The notes beneath the pieces were generated by a model, which worked only from the letters and a program-made list of their open reading frames with translations, searched no databases and was not told where the DNA came from. Both the position numbers and the translations under genes were made by a program. Shown piece by piece: positions 45,265-54,085 of a stretch of 64,000 nt of DNA; the stretch's first letter is position 1, and each line of letters opens with the position of its first letter. This stretch comes from an uncultured Gemmatimonadota bacterium (GTDB lineage Bacteria > Gemmatimonadota > Gemmatimonadetes > Gemmatimonadales > Gemmatimonadaceae), in NCBI GenBank assembly GCA_903882745.1, contig CAIRYG010000007.1, forward strand, positions 62,001 through 126,000, written 5' to 3'.

Positions 45265-46469
45265 TGCCGATCACGCGCCCTGCGTTCGTGCCTGAAGTGG
45301 CGCGTGATCAATCGGCGGTTGGACTCCGCTTGGCGATTTTTAGTGACACCTATCCGCCGCAAGTAAATGGCGTGTCCCGCACGCTCGAGCGGCTTGTTGG
45401 TGCCGTCGAAGCGCGAGGTGGAGCCGCTCGTGTGGTGACGGTGGCAGATCCAGATGCCACGCCGGATCCCCGCGTGGAACGATGGCCGAGTATTCCCTTC
45501 TGGGTGTATCCGCAGCTTCGGATTGCGGTGCCGGCCGTGTCGCGCGCAATGCAACTGCTCGATGACTGGCGCCCAACGCTCGTGCATGGCGCGACCGAGT
45601 TCGGCGTCGGGATTGCCGGGATGGTCGCCGCGCGGCAGGCGCGCATTCCATTCGTCACGAGTTATCACACGCACTTCTCGGCGTACCTCGAGCACTACAA
45701 GCTCACCTTCATGGACGGCGTGACCTGGCCCTTCTTGCGCTGGTATCACAACGCCGGACTGCGGACCTTCGCCCCCTCGGAGATGGTCCGTGCGGAACTC
45801 GAATCCAAGGGGTTCCACGGCACCCGCGTCTGGTCGCGCGGCGTTGATCACAGGCGCTTTGCGCCGTCCTTTCGCTCACGCGAACTGCGGGCCTCGCTGG
45901 GCGCGGACGACGACACTGTGCTCGTGGTGTATGTCGGGCGCATTGCACCTGAGAAGGGCATCGATGTGGCGCTTGAGGGCATGCGTCAGGTGATGGCGCG
46001 TCACGCGGGCACCAGAAAAGTTGCGTTCGCGCTCGCAGGTGACGGTCCCTCTGAGGCGCGGTGCCGCGCCATCGCGCCGCCAGGGACCACGTTCGTCGGG
46101 AAGCTCAGTGGGCGCGCGCTCTCGGAGTTTTACGCGAGCGCCGACGTGTTTGTCTTTCCGTCCATCACGGAGACCTTCGGCAACGTGGTGCTTGAGGCGA
46201 TGGCCAGCCGGCTCGCACTTGTGGCGCCAGACTGGGGAGCGACGACCGAACTGGCCACGCCGGAGACGGCGCTGCAGTTCCCGGCTCACGATCCGTCAGC
46301 GCTCGCGGATCGGGTGGAGCAGTTGATCGCCTACCCCGCGTTGCGTGCAGGGATCGCCGACGCCGGCGCGGCTGTGGCCGCGACACGCACGTGGGACGCG
46401 ATCTTTGATCGGTTGGTGAGCGACTACTGGGAGGTGCTCGGTCAGCCCCGTCGCATCGCAAACGTGTAG
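45264..46469 (+). CDS. GT4 glycosyltransferase, alpha-mannosyltransferase-like
   Basis: About 401 residues from GTG 45264, which overlaps the PAP2 stop (TAGTG); later GTG codons are possible alternatives. The N-terminal signature RLAIFSDTYPPQVNGVSRT and SYHTHFSAYLEHY near 145 are shared with the gene at 42407-43606, so these are paralogues. The donor site has VVLEAMASRLALVAP. The pair may add successive sugars to one lipid. The antisense-like frame before 45264 is not used. The stop lies next to the convergent beta-lactamase-like gene, whose end overlaps by 28 nt. Confidence 0.88.
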   Translation: MPITRPAFVPEVARDQSAVGLRLAIFSDTYPPQVNGVSRTLERLVGAVEARGGAARVVTVADPDATPDPRVERWPSIPFWVYPQLRIAVPAVSRAMQLLDDWRPTLVHGATEFGVGIAGMVAARQARIPFVTSYHTHFSAYLEHYKLTFMDGVTWPFLRWYHNAGLRTFAPSEMVRAELESKGFHGTRVWSRGVDHRRFAPSFRSRELRASLGADDDTVLVVYVGRIAPEKGIDVALEGMRQVMARHAGTRKVAFALAGDGPSEARCRAIAPPGTTFVGKLSGRALSEFYASADVFVFPSITETFGNVVLEAMASRLALVAPDWGATTELATPETALQFPAHDPSALADRVEQLIAYPALRAGIADAGAAVAATRTWDAIFDRLVSDYWEVLGQPRRIANV

Positions 46470-47401
46470 ATCTCGCGCGAGATTGCCGAAATCAGGGACT
46501 GCGCGTCCTTCTCGTTCGGAATTTTTCGCGTCAGCACGACCAGCACATACGGTGATCCTCGGCCTTTCGGATAAACAATGGCGGCATCGTGCCAGGTGGC
46601 TGTGATCGAGCCGGTCTTGTGCGCCACGGGGGTCCCAGCGGGAAGCCCAGCGGGGATTTCATCGTTGAACTCTTGCTGCAGCAACACCGCTTTCATTGCC
46701 GCGGTGCTCGCCGCTGAGCCCGCGCGCCCCTGCTCGATGGCGGCCATGAGCACGCCCAGGTCGTGGGCGGTGGTGGTGTTGTTGAGTCCAGCCTCAAAGG
46801 CTTTGGTGTCTTCGACGCCGCGTCGCACTTGGATGTCGCGCGCGCCGAGGGCACGGGCGTGCGCCGTGATCGTCGGCGCATCGAGGAGCTGAATAATCAG
46901 ATTGGTCGCGAAGTTGCTGGAGCGGGTGATCATCCGGAGGTTGAGCTCGCGGAGTGGGACCTCTTGGCCGATGCGGTGGTACAGCGTGGAGTCGGAATCG
47001 TCGTTGGCGTTCAGGGTGAAGGGCGACCCGTCGACGATTGAGGTAAAGCGATTTTCGATGCGCAGAGGTTGGTCGAGCCGAAGCGTGCCCGCGTCCGCCT
47101 GGCGAAAGAGCTCGATCATGACCGGCACCTTCATGGTGCTGGCGGCGTGAAACGCGAGGTCCGCGTCGAGGGCGAGCGAATCGGCGCTACTCAGGTCGCG
47201 GTACCAGACGGCGACCTCTGCGCCAGGCAGCGCGCGGATCCGGGTCGCGATTCGTGTGCGCAGCGAGTCGAGCGCGGCGCTGCTCGCGCTACTGGCGCCA
47301 GTCGCGTTACTCGCGCCACTTCGGGTGGGGAGTCCCGTGTGTGGACGCTGGACGGCGGTACAGGCTGACAGAAATACAAGGGCTGGCAAGAGGGAGCGCA
47401 T
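46442..47401 (-). CDS. Class A beta-lactamase-like serine hydrolase, lipoprotein
   Basis: A 319-residue envelope protein from ATG 47401. A lipobox (FLSAC, Cys about residue 14) follows a short hydrophobic stretch. The serine penicillin-recognising motifs are ordered as in class A enzymes: S88-T-M-K91 (SxxK), SSN at 161-163 in place of the classical SDN, and KTG with K262. The general-base Glu region reads GVEDTKAFEAGLN, so an E166 equivalent is possible but not certain. It may be a true beta-lactamase or a peptidoglycan-acting relative. It diverges from an MltD-like transglycosylase, with 61 bp between starts. Confidence 0.8.
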   Translation of the reverse strand: MRSLLPALVFLSACTAVQRPHTGLPTRSGASNATGASSASSAALDSLRTRIATRIRALPGAEVAVWYRDLSSADSLALDADLAFHAASTMKVPVMIELFRQADAGTLRLDQPLRIENRFTSIVDGSPFTLNANDDSDSTLYHRIGQEVPLRELNLRMITRSSNFATNLIIQLLDAPTITAHARALGARDIQVRRGVEDTKAFEAGLNNTTTAHDLGVLMAAIEQGRAGSAASTAAMKAVLLQQEFNDEIPAGLPAGTPVAHKTGSITATWHDAAIVYPKGRGSPYVLVVLTRKIPNEKDAQSLISAISREIYTFAMRRG

Positions 47402-47462
47402 GGGTCGAATATACGGGATGCAGGGACGGCGGAGGAACTGGGGTGGAGGGGGCGGTGCCACG

Positions 47463-49040
47463 GTGCATCGGATGGCGACGGGGCTTTTGGCCGTCGGCGT
47501 TGCGGCGTGTAGTGGGCTCCGCCCGATGGGGCGTGGGCCGTTGGTGCCTATGGCGGTGTCGAGTCAGCCCGCGCAGTCTCCGGCTCCGGTTGCCACGAGT
47601 AGTGCCCGTGATTCCGTGACGGCCGCGGCGTCGGCGACTGCTGCTGTGTCGGCTCAGGCGTCCGCGACCGCCATGGCGACGGATTCCGCCCGGCGCGATG
47701 TTAGTCCCACCGAGGTGCTGGCCGAGGCCAGCAAGGTGTTTGGTGCCCCGCCTCCGGCTCCCGGCGCGGACAGTGCGGCGAGCGGCCCGAGTTGGGACAT
47801 CGACGTGCGCTCGTACGAGACGCACGACCGCGTGGAGTTTTTTGTGCGGATCTTTTCGGGGCGCGCCAAAGATGATTTTGCCGCGAGCCTCAAGCGGCAG
47901 TCACGATACGGCAGCATGATTCGGCAGCGCCTGAAGGCCGGCGGCTTGCCCGAAGACATGATCTTTTTGGCATTGATTGAGAGCTGGTACGATCCACACG
48001 CATACTCGAGCGCCGCCGCGGTTGGGATGTGGCAGTTCATGACGCGAACCGCGCGCGGCTCAGGAATGCGGGTGGATTGGTGGATTGACGAGCGTCGCGA
48101 TCCGGTGCGTTCTACGGAGGGAGCGGTGCGCTACCTCAAGGGACTCAAGGACCAGTTCGGTGGCTCGCTGTATCTCGCGGCGGCTGCCTACAACGGCGGT
48201 GATGGCCGCGTGTCGCGCGGGCTGGCGCTGTACGCCGACGACATGAAAGGGGTCGAAGGAGAGGACCGCTTTTTCTTGCTCTCAGACACCAAGTATCTCC
48301 GCCCCCAGACGCGCGACTATGTGCCGAAGCTGATTGCGGCGGCGCTGATTGGCAAAGAGCCGGCGCGCTACGGCATGACCGTCGATTCGGCGCCGCCGTT
48401 CGCGTACGACTCGGTCACTGTTCCTCCGCTGACCTCCATGGCAGTCATCGCCACGACCGTCGGCGCGTCGATTGCAGATCTCAAGGATTTGAATCCGCAT
48501 ATCCTGCGCGGAACAACGCCGCCGGGTGACCCATTCCTGGTACGCGTTCCCGTGGGCGCGGGATCGCTCGCGGGTTCGCTCGCGGGTTCGCTGGCGGAAA
48601 CAATCGCCGAGCTGCCGGCGGCTGATCGGATGGCGGTAAAGCGCGTCGAGACAAAGAAGGGCGAGTCCATGGCGTCGCTCGCCAAGAAGGCAGGAATCTC
48701 TGCGAAACAGCTGGGCTGGTACAACCCGAAGGTCGAGCGGCTGAAGAGTGGGAATCTCCGGGCCGGGCAGATGATCTTGGTGCCCACGCACGGCACCGTA
48801 ACGGCGGCATTCGATGTGCCGGATCCGTCGATTGAACGCTTCCCAAAGCGCCCCGCGCCGAAGGCGAAGTCAGCGAAGTCGGCGAAGTCAGCGAAGTCGG
48901 CGAAGTCAGGAAAGTCTGGGGGAAAGAAGTCTGCGGGGGGCACGGCGACCGCAAAGAAAACGTCACCCAAGAAGAGCTCCGCAAAGAAATCGCCGGCAAA
49001 AAAGAGCACGGCGAAAAAGCCTGCGGTAAAGAAGCCCTAG
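47463..49040 (+). CDS. MltD-like membrane-bound lytic transglycosylase with LysM domains
   Basis: About 525 residues from GTG 47463; GGAGGGGG lies 10 nt upstream, better placed than for the ATG at 47472. A lipobox (VGVAAC) is near residue 15. The SLT domain has catalytic E173 in [22 protein letters not shown] and AAAYNGG, so it should cleave peptidoglycan glycan strands with 1,6-anhydro ends. LysM-like segments follow near 315-358 and 393-440. The C-terminal 75 residues are a Lys/Ser/Ala tail resembling histone H1, containing five tandem 9-nt units. A GSLA triplet repeat precedes the second LysM. Overlaps moaC by 4 nt at the 3' end. Confidence 0.88.
   Translation: MHRMATGLLAVGVAACSGLRPMGRGPLVPMAVSSQPAQSPAPVATSSARDSVTAAASATAAVSAQASATAMATDSARRDVSPTEVLAEASKVFGAPPPAPGADSAASGPSWDIDVRSYETHDRVEFFVRIFSGRAKDDFAASLKRQSRYGSMIRQRLKAGGLPEDMIFLALIESWYDPHAYSSAAAVGMWQFMTRTARGSGMRVDWWIDERRDPVRSTEGAVRYLKGLKDQFGGSLYLAAAAYNGGDGRVSRGLALYADDMKGVEGEDRFFLLSDTKYLRPQTRDYVPKLIAAALIGKEPARYGMTVDSAPPFAYDSVTVPPLTSMAVIATTVGASIADLKDLNPHILRGTTPPGDPFLVRVPVGAGSLAGSLAGSLAETIAELPAADRMAVKRVETKKGESMASLAKKAGISAKQLGWYNPKVERLKSGNLRAGQMILVPTHGTVTAAFDVPDPSIERFPKRPAPKAKSAKSAKSAKSAKSGKSGGKKSAGGTATAKKTSPKKSSAKKSPAKKSTAKKPAVKKP
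48561..48596 (+). repeat. Three 12-nt units encoding GSLA
   Basis: Three in-frame copies of GG[A/T]TCGCT[C/G]GCG encode [12 protein letters not shown] between the two LysM domains. The frame is kept at any copy number, so this could vary among strains. Confidence 0.8.
48864..48908 (+). repeat. Five tandem 9-nt units encoding AKS
   Basis: Alternating GCGAAGTCA and GCGAAGTCG units at 48864, 48873, 48882, 48891 and 48900 encode (A-K-S)5 in the lysine-rich tail of the transglycosylase. Copy number can change without a frameshift. Confidence 0.85.
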
Positions 49041-49540
49041 CGCGCCCGGAACGTCCCGCTCTTTCCGCCGCTCTTCTCGAGCAGGCGGACCTGCTCAATC
49101 ACCATCGCTTTGTCCGCACTCTTCGCCATATCGTAAATGGTGAGCAGGGCGACACTCGCGGCGGTCATCGCTTCCATTTCGACGCCCGTCTGACCTACCG
49201 TCTGCACGGCGGCCTGCACGCGCACGCCGGGCAGGGTGGCGTCGAGCGTGCATTCTACTTCCACGCTCGTGATGGCGAGCGGATGGCAGAGCGGGATCAG
49301 GTCGGCGGTGCGCTTCGCCGCTTGAATGCCAGCGATCCGCGCCACACCCAGCACGTCACCCTTTTTGATGCCGTCGTCGCGCACGGCAGCGAATGCGGCC
49401 GCGCTCATGCGAATGGATCCGGCCGCGACCGCACGACGTGCGGTCGCGGTCTTGGCTCCGACATCGACCATGTGCGCGGTGCCTTTTGGAGATACGTGCG
49501 AGAGCACGGCGCGCTGAGGACTAGGAACGCGAGGGGTCAC
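49037..49540 (-). CDS. moaC: Cyclic pyranopterin monophosphate synthase MoaC
   Basis: A 167-residue cytosolic enzyme of molybdenum-cofactor biosynthesis. It acts with MoaA to form cyclic pyranopterin monophosphate. Motifs: [19 protein letters not shown] near residue 23, [15 protein letters not shown] near 74, [21 protein letters not shown] near 118 and KSADKAM near 140. The GTG start overlaps the holB stop (GTGA), so moaC is translated after holB. The 3' end overlaps the transglycosylase by 4 nt. No other Moa genes are nearby. Confidence 0.97.
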   Translation of the reverse strand: MTPRVPSPQRAVLSHVSPKGTAHMVDVGAKTATARRAVAAGSIRMSAAAFAAVRDDGIKKGDVLGVARIAGIQAAKRTADLIPLCHPLAITSVEVECTLDATLPGVRVQAAVQTVGQTGVEMEAMTAASVALLTIYDMAKSADKAMVIEQVRLLEKSGGKSGTFRAR

Positions 49541-50598
49541 GCGAGGATTTCCCGGAGCTGAGTGAGAAGCTGTGCGGAGATCAGCTGTGGATTGACGTTG
49601 CCGTCGGCGATTTGCTTGGCTTCTTCCACCACGCGTGTGGCGCGAGCGTGTGCCGAGGCGCGTGAGGCATTGCCATCGAGAACGGCGCTTTGCGTGCGCT
49701 CGTGCAACAACACCGTGACGGCGTCGAGCACGTCCATAAAACCGCCGCGCGACTTTGAGCTGCCCTGAATGAATGCCGTTCGCAGCGCAACGTCGCGCGT
49801 GCCGGTTGCGGCGTCGAGCAGCCCTCGCGCGCGCTCCGCGATGGCATCGGCGTCGGTGGCACCAATCAGACGCCCGGGAGCTCCGCCGGCGCGGCGCACG
49901 CGATCTTCGGTGCGCCCTGCGCCAAGTGCGGTGGCAACGGCCGGGTTCGCGAGAAAGGCACGGACATCATCGTCACGCAGCGGCGCGACACGAAAGGTCA
50001 CCACGCGCGAGCGAATCGTCGGGAGCAGCGCGCCCGGCTCGCTGGTCGTGAGGATGAGCGTGGTGTCGGGGAGGGGCTCTTCGAGGAGTTTGAGCAGTGC
50101 ATTCGCAGCTACTTCGGCTCCCGCCTGGGACACCAGTCGCTCGGCGTCGCCGATGACGTACACCTTACGCTTCGCAAGAGCCGGGGTCCGCACGGCGTCC
50201 GCCACTAACAGGCGCGCGTGATAGGCGTAGATCGCGACCGAGCCGTCAGCACGTGGATAGAGACCGTTGGTGCCAATGCGTTCCGCTACAGCGTCATCCC
50301 GCTCACGCGCGGCTTCTTCGGTCGAAATGTCGTTGGAGTCCTTCAGTTTCGCCCGCGGAAAATACCACCGCAAATCCGGATGGTTCCCGTTCGCCATATA
50401 CTCGCAGTCGCGGCACTTCCCGCACGGCGACCCAGGCTCCGCGCAAATCAGACGGCGCCCCAGCCAGAGCGCCAACTGCTGCTTCCCGATCCCCGGCGGA
50501 CCCTGCAACAACAGGCTGGCCGGAAGCACGCCACGGGTCACCTGATCGCTCAGGCGCTCGCGGAGGGCTTCGTGTCCATAGATCTCGAGGAGGGGCAT
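49537..50598 (-). CDS. holB: DNA polymerase III delta' subunit
   Basis: A 353-residue clamp-loader subunit. Walker A is GPPGIGKQQ (residues 33-41), although delta' normally does not hydrolyse ATP. The zinc module has C52, C59, C62 and C65. An extra 30-40 residues, relative to E. coli, lie between the zinc module and YVIGDAERL, and include [18 protein letters not shown]. The sensor region [19 protein letters not shown] near 190 is normal. Starts with the usual clamp-loader N-terminus ([10 protein letters not shown]). It is followed by moaC in an overlapping arrangement, an odd functional pairing. Confidence 0.93.
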   Translation of the reverse strand: MPLLEIYGHEALRERLSDQVTRGVLPASLLLQGPPGIGKQQLALWLGRRLICAEPGSPCGKCRDCEYMANGNHPDLRWYFPRAKLKDSNDISTEEAARERDDAVAERIGTNGLYPRADGSVAIYAYHARLLVADAVRTPALAKRKVYVIGDAERLVSQAGAEVAANALLKLLEEPLPDTTLILTTSEPGALLPTIRSRVVTFRVAPLRDDDVRAFLANPAVATALGAGRTEDRVRRAGGAPGRLIGATDADAIAERARGLLDAATGTRDVALRTAFIQGSSKSRGGFMDVLDAVTVLLHERTQSAVLDGNASRASAHARATRVVEEAKQIADGNVNPQLISAQLLTQLREILA

Positions 50599-50661
50599 GG
50601 TCCCTGCAAGATACCCGATGCCGGAGTAGTGGCGCGAGGCGTCTGGCGATATCTTCGCGGA

Positions 50662-51819
50662 ATGGCTAATCGTCCCCTGTCACTCGGCGTGCGCGCTACC
50701 GCCCTCGCAACCCTCCTGGCGCTCCCCTCGCTGGCCACCGGCCAGAGTGAGCCCCGCCTCCGCGCCCGAGCCCTGGGCGTCGCCCCGGGCATCTTCGCGC
50801 CCGGCCCCTACAACGCCATTACCGACGTGGCCGGCGTTCGCGTCGGGCAGGTGACCCTCAACCAGGGCGACAAAATCCGCACCGGCCTCACCGCCATCTT
50901 CCCGCACGGGGGCAATGCCTACCTCGACCGCGTGCCGGCCGCCGTGCACGTCGGGAACGGCTTTGGGAAACTCACAGGGAGCACCCAGGTACGCGAACTC
51001 GGAGAAATCGAGACTCCGATCCTCCTGACCTGCACCCTCTGCGTCTGGCGGGCCGCCGACGCCATGGTGGACTGGATGCTCGCCCTCCCCGGAATGGCCG
51101 GGGTCCGCTCGCTGAACCCGCTCGTGGCCGAGACCAATGACGGGACGCTCAACGACATCCGGAGCCGTCCCATCACCGCCGAGGCCGTGCGCACGGCCCT
51201 CGAGAGCGCCTCGACTGGGCCGGTCCAAGAGGGGAGTGTGGGCGCTGGCACCGGCACCGTGGCTTTCGGGTGGAAAGGAGGCATCGGCACCTCGTCGCGG
51301 GTACTCCCCAAGTCGCTGGGGGGATACCGCGTGGGGGTGCTGGTCCAAACCAACTTCGGCGGCGTCCTGCAGATCATGGGCGCGCCCATCGGGCAGGCAC
51401 TCGGCCAGTACGCCTTCCAGAACGACGTCAGTCTCGAGCGCGGCAATGGGTCGGTGATCGTCGTGATTGCCACCGACGCCCCACTCTCGGACCGCAATCT
51501 CGAGCGCGTGGCCGCACGCGCCATGATGGGGTTGGGGCGCACGGGCTCCAGCGCATCCAACGGCTCCGGCGACTACGCGATCGCCTTCTCGACGGCAGGA
51601 GAGGTCCGTCGCGCCTGGAACGCCAAGAAGCTTACGACCACCGAGCTCGCGAACGAGGACGTCTCGGCGGTCTTCCAGGCCGTCGTTGAGGCCACCGAGG
51701 AGGCGGTCTACAACTCGCTCTTCATGGCGACCACCACCACGGCCAACGGTCGCACGGTGAATGCGCTCCCGATCGAGAAAGTCCGCCCGCTGCTCGAAGC
51801 GCGCGGGATTAAGAAGTAG
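50662..51819 (+). CDS. P1-family peptidase (DmpA/BapA-type beta-peptidyl aminopeptidase)
   Basis: A 385-residue protein with a Sec signal peptide (cleavage near ATG-QS, about residue 25), so periplasmic. GPYNAITDVAGVRVGQVTL is the family N-terminal motif. The autocatalytic site is GNGS-VIVVIATDAPL with S264 as the Ntn-hydrolase nucleophile. Precursor cleavage before S264 would give alpha and beta chains. Known relatives are L-aminopeptidase D-esterases and enzymes hydrolysing beta-peptides. Substrate unknown. A long frame from 50218 precedes the ATG but is holB antisense. Confidence 0.92.
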   Translation: MANRPLSLGVRATALATLLALPSLATGQSEPRLRARALGVAPGIFAPGPYNAITDVAGVRVGQVTLNQGDKIRTGLTAIFPHGGNAYLDRVPAAVHVGNGFGKLTGSTQVRELGEIETPILLTCTLCVWRAADAMVDWMLALPGMAGVRSLNPLVAETNDGTLNDIRSRPITAEAVRTALESASTGPVQEGSVGAGTGTVAFGWKGGIGTSSRVLPKSLGGYRVGVLVQTNFGGVLQIMGAPIGQALGQYAFQNDVSLERGNGSVIVVIATDAPLSDRNLERVAARAMMGLGRTGSSASNGSGDYAIAFSTAGEVRRAWNAKKLTTTELANEDVSAVFQAVVEATEEAVYNSLFMATTTTANGRTVNALPIEKVRPLLEARGIKK

Positions 51820-52282
51820 GCGACGTCGCGGGCGGTGTTGCGGTGCTCGCGGCGCGTCCTGTGACTTGGTCGGCGTGAATGCGGAACACCACGGTGCGGT
51901 CCGGTGTCGGGTCGCCTTCGCTCAGCGCGTCCGGCACAAACCGACGCAGATGCGAGGCCGCGAGCGCGTAGGTGGTGTGCTGGTCGCCGTCGGGCTCGAG
52001 CACGTAGAGCGCGCCCTTCACGACGACTGATCGCCAGTCGAACAGTGCGTCGACTTCGTCGACCTCAAACGCGAGCCATCGATTGTGCGCGAGGGTGCGC
52101 AGCTTCGTTCCGTGCGCGGTGCGCCCGTAAATCCATCCCTCGGCGTACACAAAGTGGATCGGTTCGATGTCCACATGGTCGTGATAGCTAAAGGCCACAC
52201 GCCCCACGTAGTTCCGCTCGAGAATCTCGTTGCACTGCGCGCGCGTAAGTTCATGGAAGCTCGGAACTGGCGTGCGCGTCAT
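51809..52282 (-). CDS. Pyridoxamine 5'-phosphate oxidase-related flavin-binding protein
   Basis: A 157-residue split-barrel FMN-binding protein. FHELTRAQCNEILERNYVGR near 9 is the typical N-terminus of the PPOX-like general-stress and heme-degrading group. VAFSYHDHVDIEPIHFVYAE (residues 29-48) and GWIYGRTAHGTKLRTLAHN follow. The exact reaction (PNP oxidation, F420 or flavin binding) cannot be assigned. Convergent with the DmpA-like gene, overlapping by 11 nt; purK starts 15 nt upstream of its coding end on the same strand. Confidence 0.88.
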   Translation of the reverse strand: MTRTPVPSFHELTRAQCNEILERNYVGRVAFSYHDHVDIEPIHFVYAEGWIYGRTAHGTKLRTLAHNRWLAFEVDEVDALFDWRSVVVKGALYVLEPDGDQHTTYALAASHLRRFVPDALSEGDPTPDRTVVFRIHADQVTGRAASTATPPATSPTS

Positions 52283-52296
52283 CGATGAATGGTCCG

Positions 52297-53436
52297 CTAA
52301 CGTTTTAAGAGTTCGTACGCTTGCTGCACGCGCGCGAGTGCCTCTTCCGGCGTCGCACCGACGGCGGAGAGATGCCCCATTTTGCGGCCGGGGCGCGCTG
52401 ACGGTTTGCCGTACAGGTGCACGCGCACACCCGGAATGGTGAGCGCCTGTGCGAAGTCTGGGGCAATCCCGTCGTGCCAGAGATCGCCGAGGAGATTGTG
52501 GATTGCTCCCGGAACCAGAATGTCGGTCGCGCCGAGTGGGAGTCCACATACCGCGCGAATCATCTGCTCGAACTGGCTAGTGGCGTGCGCGCGCTCGCTG
52601 TGGTGATAGGTGTTATGCGGGCGCGGCGCGAGCTCGTTCACGAGGAGATCGCCGTTGGTGAGCTTGAACATCTCGACGGCGAGCAAGCCCACGATGCCCA
52701 GTCGCTCCGTGATCTGGAGCGCCAGTGCCATCGCCTGCGTTTCGGTCTCGGAGGCAAAGCCGCCTGGCGTCACAGCCCAGGTGAGCACGCCAGCGGTGTG
52801 ATGATTGCGCGAGGGCGGATACACCGCCACCGCACCGTCGGCGGAACGGGCGACCATCACGCTCAGCTCTTCGTGAATATCGAGAAAGGCTTCCACCACG
52901 GCGCACCCACCACCGACCCCGGTGAATGCATTGGCGCCTTCAAACGATTCCGTAACCCGCGCCTGTCCGCGGCCATCGTAGCCGCCGTGCGAGGACTTCA
53001 CGATCGAGGGGCCAAGTGCACGCACCGCGTTGACGCATTCCTGCTCGGTGGTCACCGTTTTGAAGCCGCCCAGGGGGAACCCTTCACTGCGCAGCCACTC
53101 TTTCTGGCGCGCACGATCCTGCACGATATAGAGCGGGCCAGAGCCCGGGTGCAGTGGCGTGATCGCGGCGACCGCGTCGAGCGTCTCCACCGGAATCTGT
53201 TCGATTTCGAGTGTGACCACGGCGCACTCGCGAGCAAGCGCAGCACCGGCCGCCGTGTCACCCCATTTCGCCGTGATGCACTTACTCGCGATCGGGCGCG
53301 CGCTGCACGAGGTATCGGGGTCGAGCACCTGGATGTCGTAACCCATCGAACGCGCGGCCATCGCCGCCATACGCCCTAACTGTCCACCACCGAGAAACCC
53401 GATGGTCGCGCCCGGCAGAATCGGTGTCTGGGTCAC
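52297..53436 (-). CDS. purK: N5-carboxyaminoimidazole ribonucleotide synthase PurK
   Basis: A 379-residue ATP-grasp enzyme of de novo purine synthesis; it uses ATP and bicarbonate to carboxylate aminoimidazole ribonucleotide. IGFLGGGQLGRMAAMAARSM near residue 10 is the purK N-terminus. ATP-grasp motifs include IVKSSHGGYDGRGQ and the C-terminal NELAPRPHNTYHHSE. The GTG start overlaps the purE stop (GTGA), so the pair is translationally coupled. PurE follows the two-enzyme bacterial route. Confidence 0.96.
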   Translation of the reverse strand: MTQTPILPGATIGFLGGGQLGRMAAMAARSMGYDIQVLDPDTSCSARPIASKCITAKWGDTAAGAALARECAVVTLEIEQIPVETLDAVAAITPLHPGSGPLYIVQDRARQKEWLRSEGFPLGGFKTVTTEQECVNAVRALGPSIVKSSHGGYDGRGQARVTESFEGANAFTGVGGGCAVVEAFLDIHEELSVMVARSADGAVAVYPPSRNHHTAGVLTWAVTPGGFASETETQAMALALQITERLGIVGLLAVEMFKLTNGDLLVNELAPRPHNTYHHSERAHATSQFEQMIRAVCGLPLGATDILVPGAIHNLLGDLWHDGIAPDFAQALTIPGVRVHLYGKPSARPGRKMGHLSAVGATPEEALARVQQAYELLKR

Positions 53437-53936
53437 GGAAGGGTCTGCGCGAGCACGTCGGTGGTACGACCGTTCCGGTATGCGCGGAGCTTCTCGCGCA
53501 CTTCCGGACGATGCGTGCCAACAATCTCGGCGGCGAGAATCGCCGCATTGATCGCGCCCGGCTTGCCGATCGCCAGCGTTCCGACCGGCACGCCGGCCGG
53601 CATCTGCACAATCGAGAGGAGGGCGTCGATCCCGTTCAGCGCGGTGGCGGGAATGGGCACCCCAAGCACCGGCACCAACGTTTTGGAGGCAACCATCCCA
53701 GGGAGATGCGCGGCACCGCCAGCGGCAGCGATGATACACAGCAGGCCGCGCGACTCGGCGGTCGATGCGTACTCGAACATCCAGTCCGGGGTACGGTGCG
53801 CCGAGACGATTTTCTTCTCGTAGGGCACACCGAGCTGATCGAGCATGTCGCAGGCGCCGGCCAGATGTTCATGGTCGCTGGCGCTGCCCATAATGACACC
53901 GACGAGGGGAGCGGTCATGGGTGAAATATGGCGCAT
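53433..53936 (-). CDS. purE: N5-carboxyaminoimidazole ribonucleotide mutase PurE
   Basis: A 167-residue cytosolic mutase that follows PurK. VIMGSASDHEHLAGA is the substrate-binding N-terminus. VSAHRTPDWMFEYA and AAGGAAHLPGMVASKT with the conserved His lie in the middle. Two ATGs (53936 and 53918) are possible; the second gives the more usual family start and neither has a clear ribosome site. Its start faces the G-rich repeat region and the divergent aldo/keto reductase gene. Confidence 0.96.
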   Translation of the reverse strand: MRHISPMTAPLVGVIMGSASDHEHLAGACDMLDQLGVPYEKKIVSAHRTPDWMFEYASTAESRGLLCIIAAAGGAAHLPGMVASKTLVPVLGVPIPATALNGIDALLSIVQMPAGVPVGTLAIGKPGAINAAILAAEIVGTHRPEVREKLRAYRNGRTTDVLAQTLP

Positions 53937-53985
53937 TGTCGCGGGGCGGGGAATGCGCGGGCGGGGGGCGTGGGGGTACCCGTGC

Positions 53986-54037
53986 TGGCAGGAGGTGATG
54001 GTAGGAGGTTTTGGCAGGAGGTGTTGGCAGGAGGTGT
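53986..54037 (+). repeat. Four tandem 13-nt units carrying Shine-Dalgarno sequences
   Basis: Units TGGCAGGAGGTGA, TGGTAGGAGGTTT, TGGCAGGAGGTGT and TGGCAGGAGGTGT start at 53986, 53999, 54012 and 54025 with exact 13-nt spacing; a degenerate fifth follows. Each contains AGGAGG, and the first continues to AGGAGGTGAT, a full match to the 16S anti-Shine-Dalgarno tail. G-rich DNA extends upstream to 53941. The array lies 49 nt before the aldo/keto reductase ATG and 50-100 nt from purE. Confidence 0.8.
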
Positions 54038-54085
54038 TGGCCTGCTGCGATTACTAGATTTCGGGAACTCTCACTGCCAGGGATT

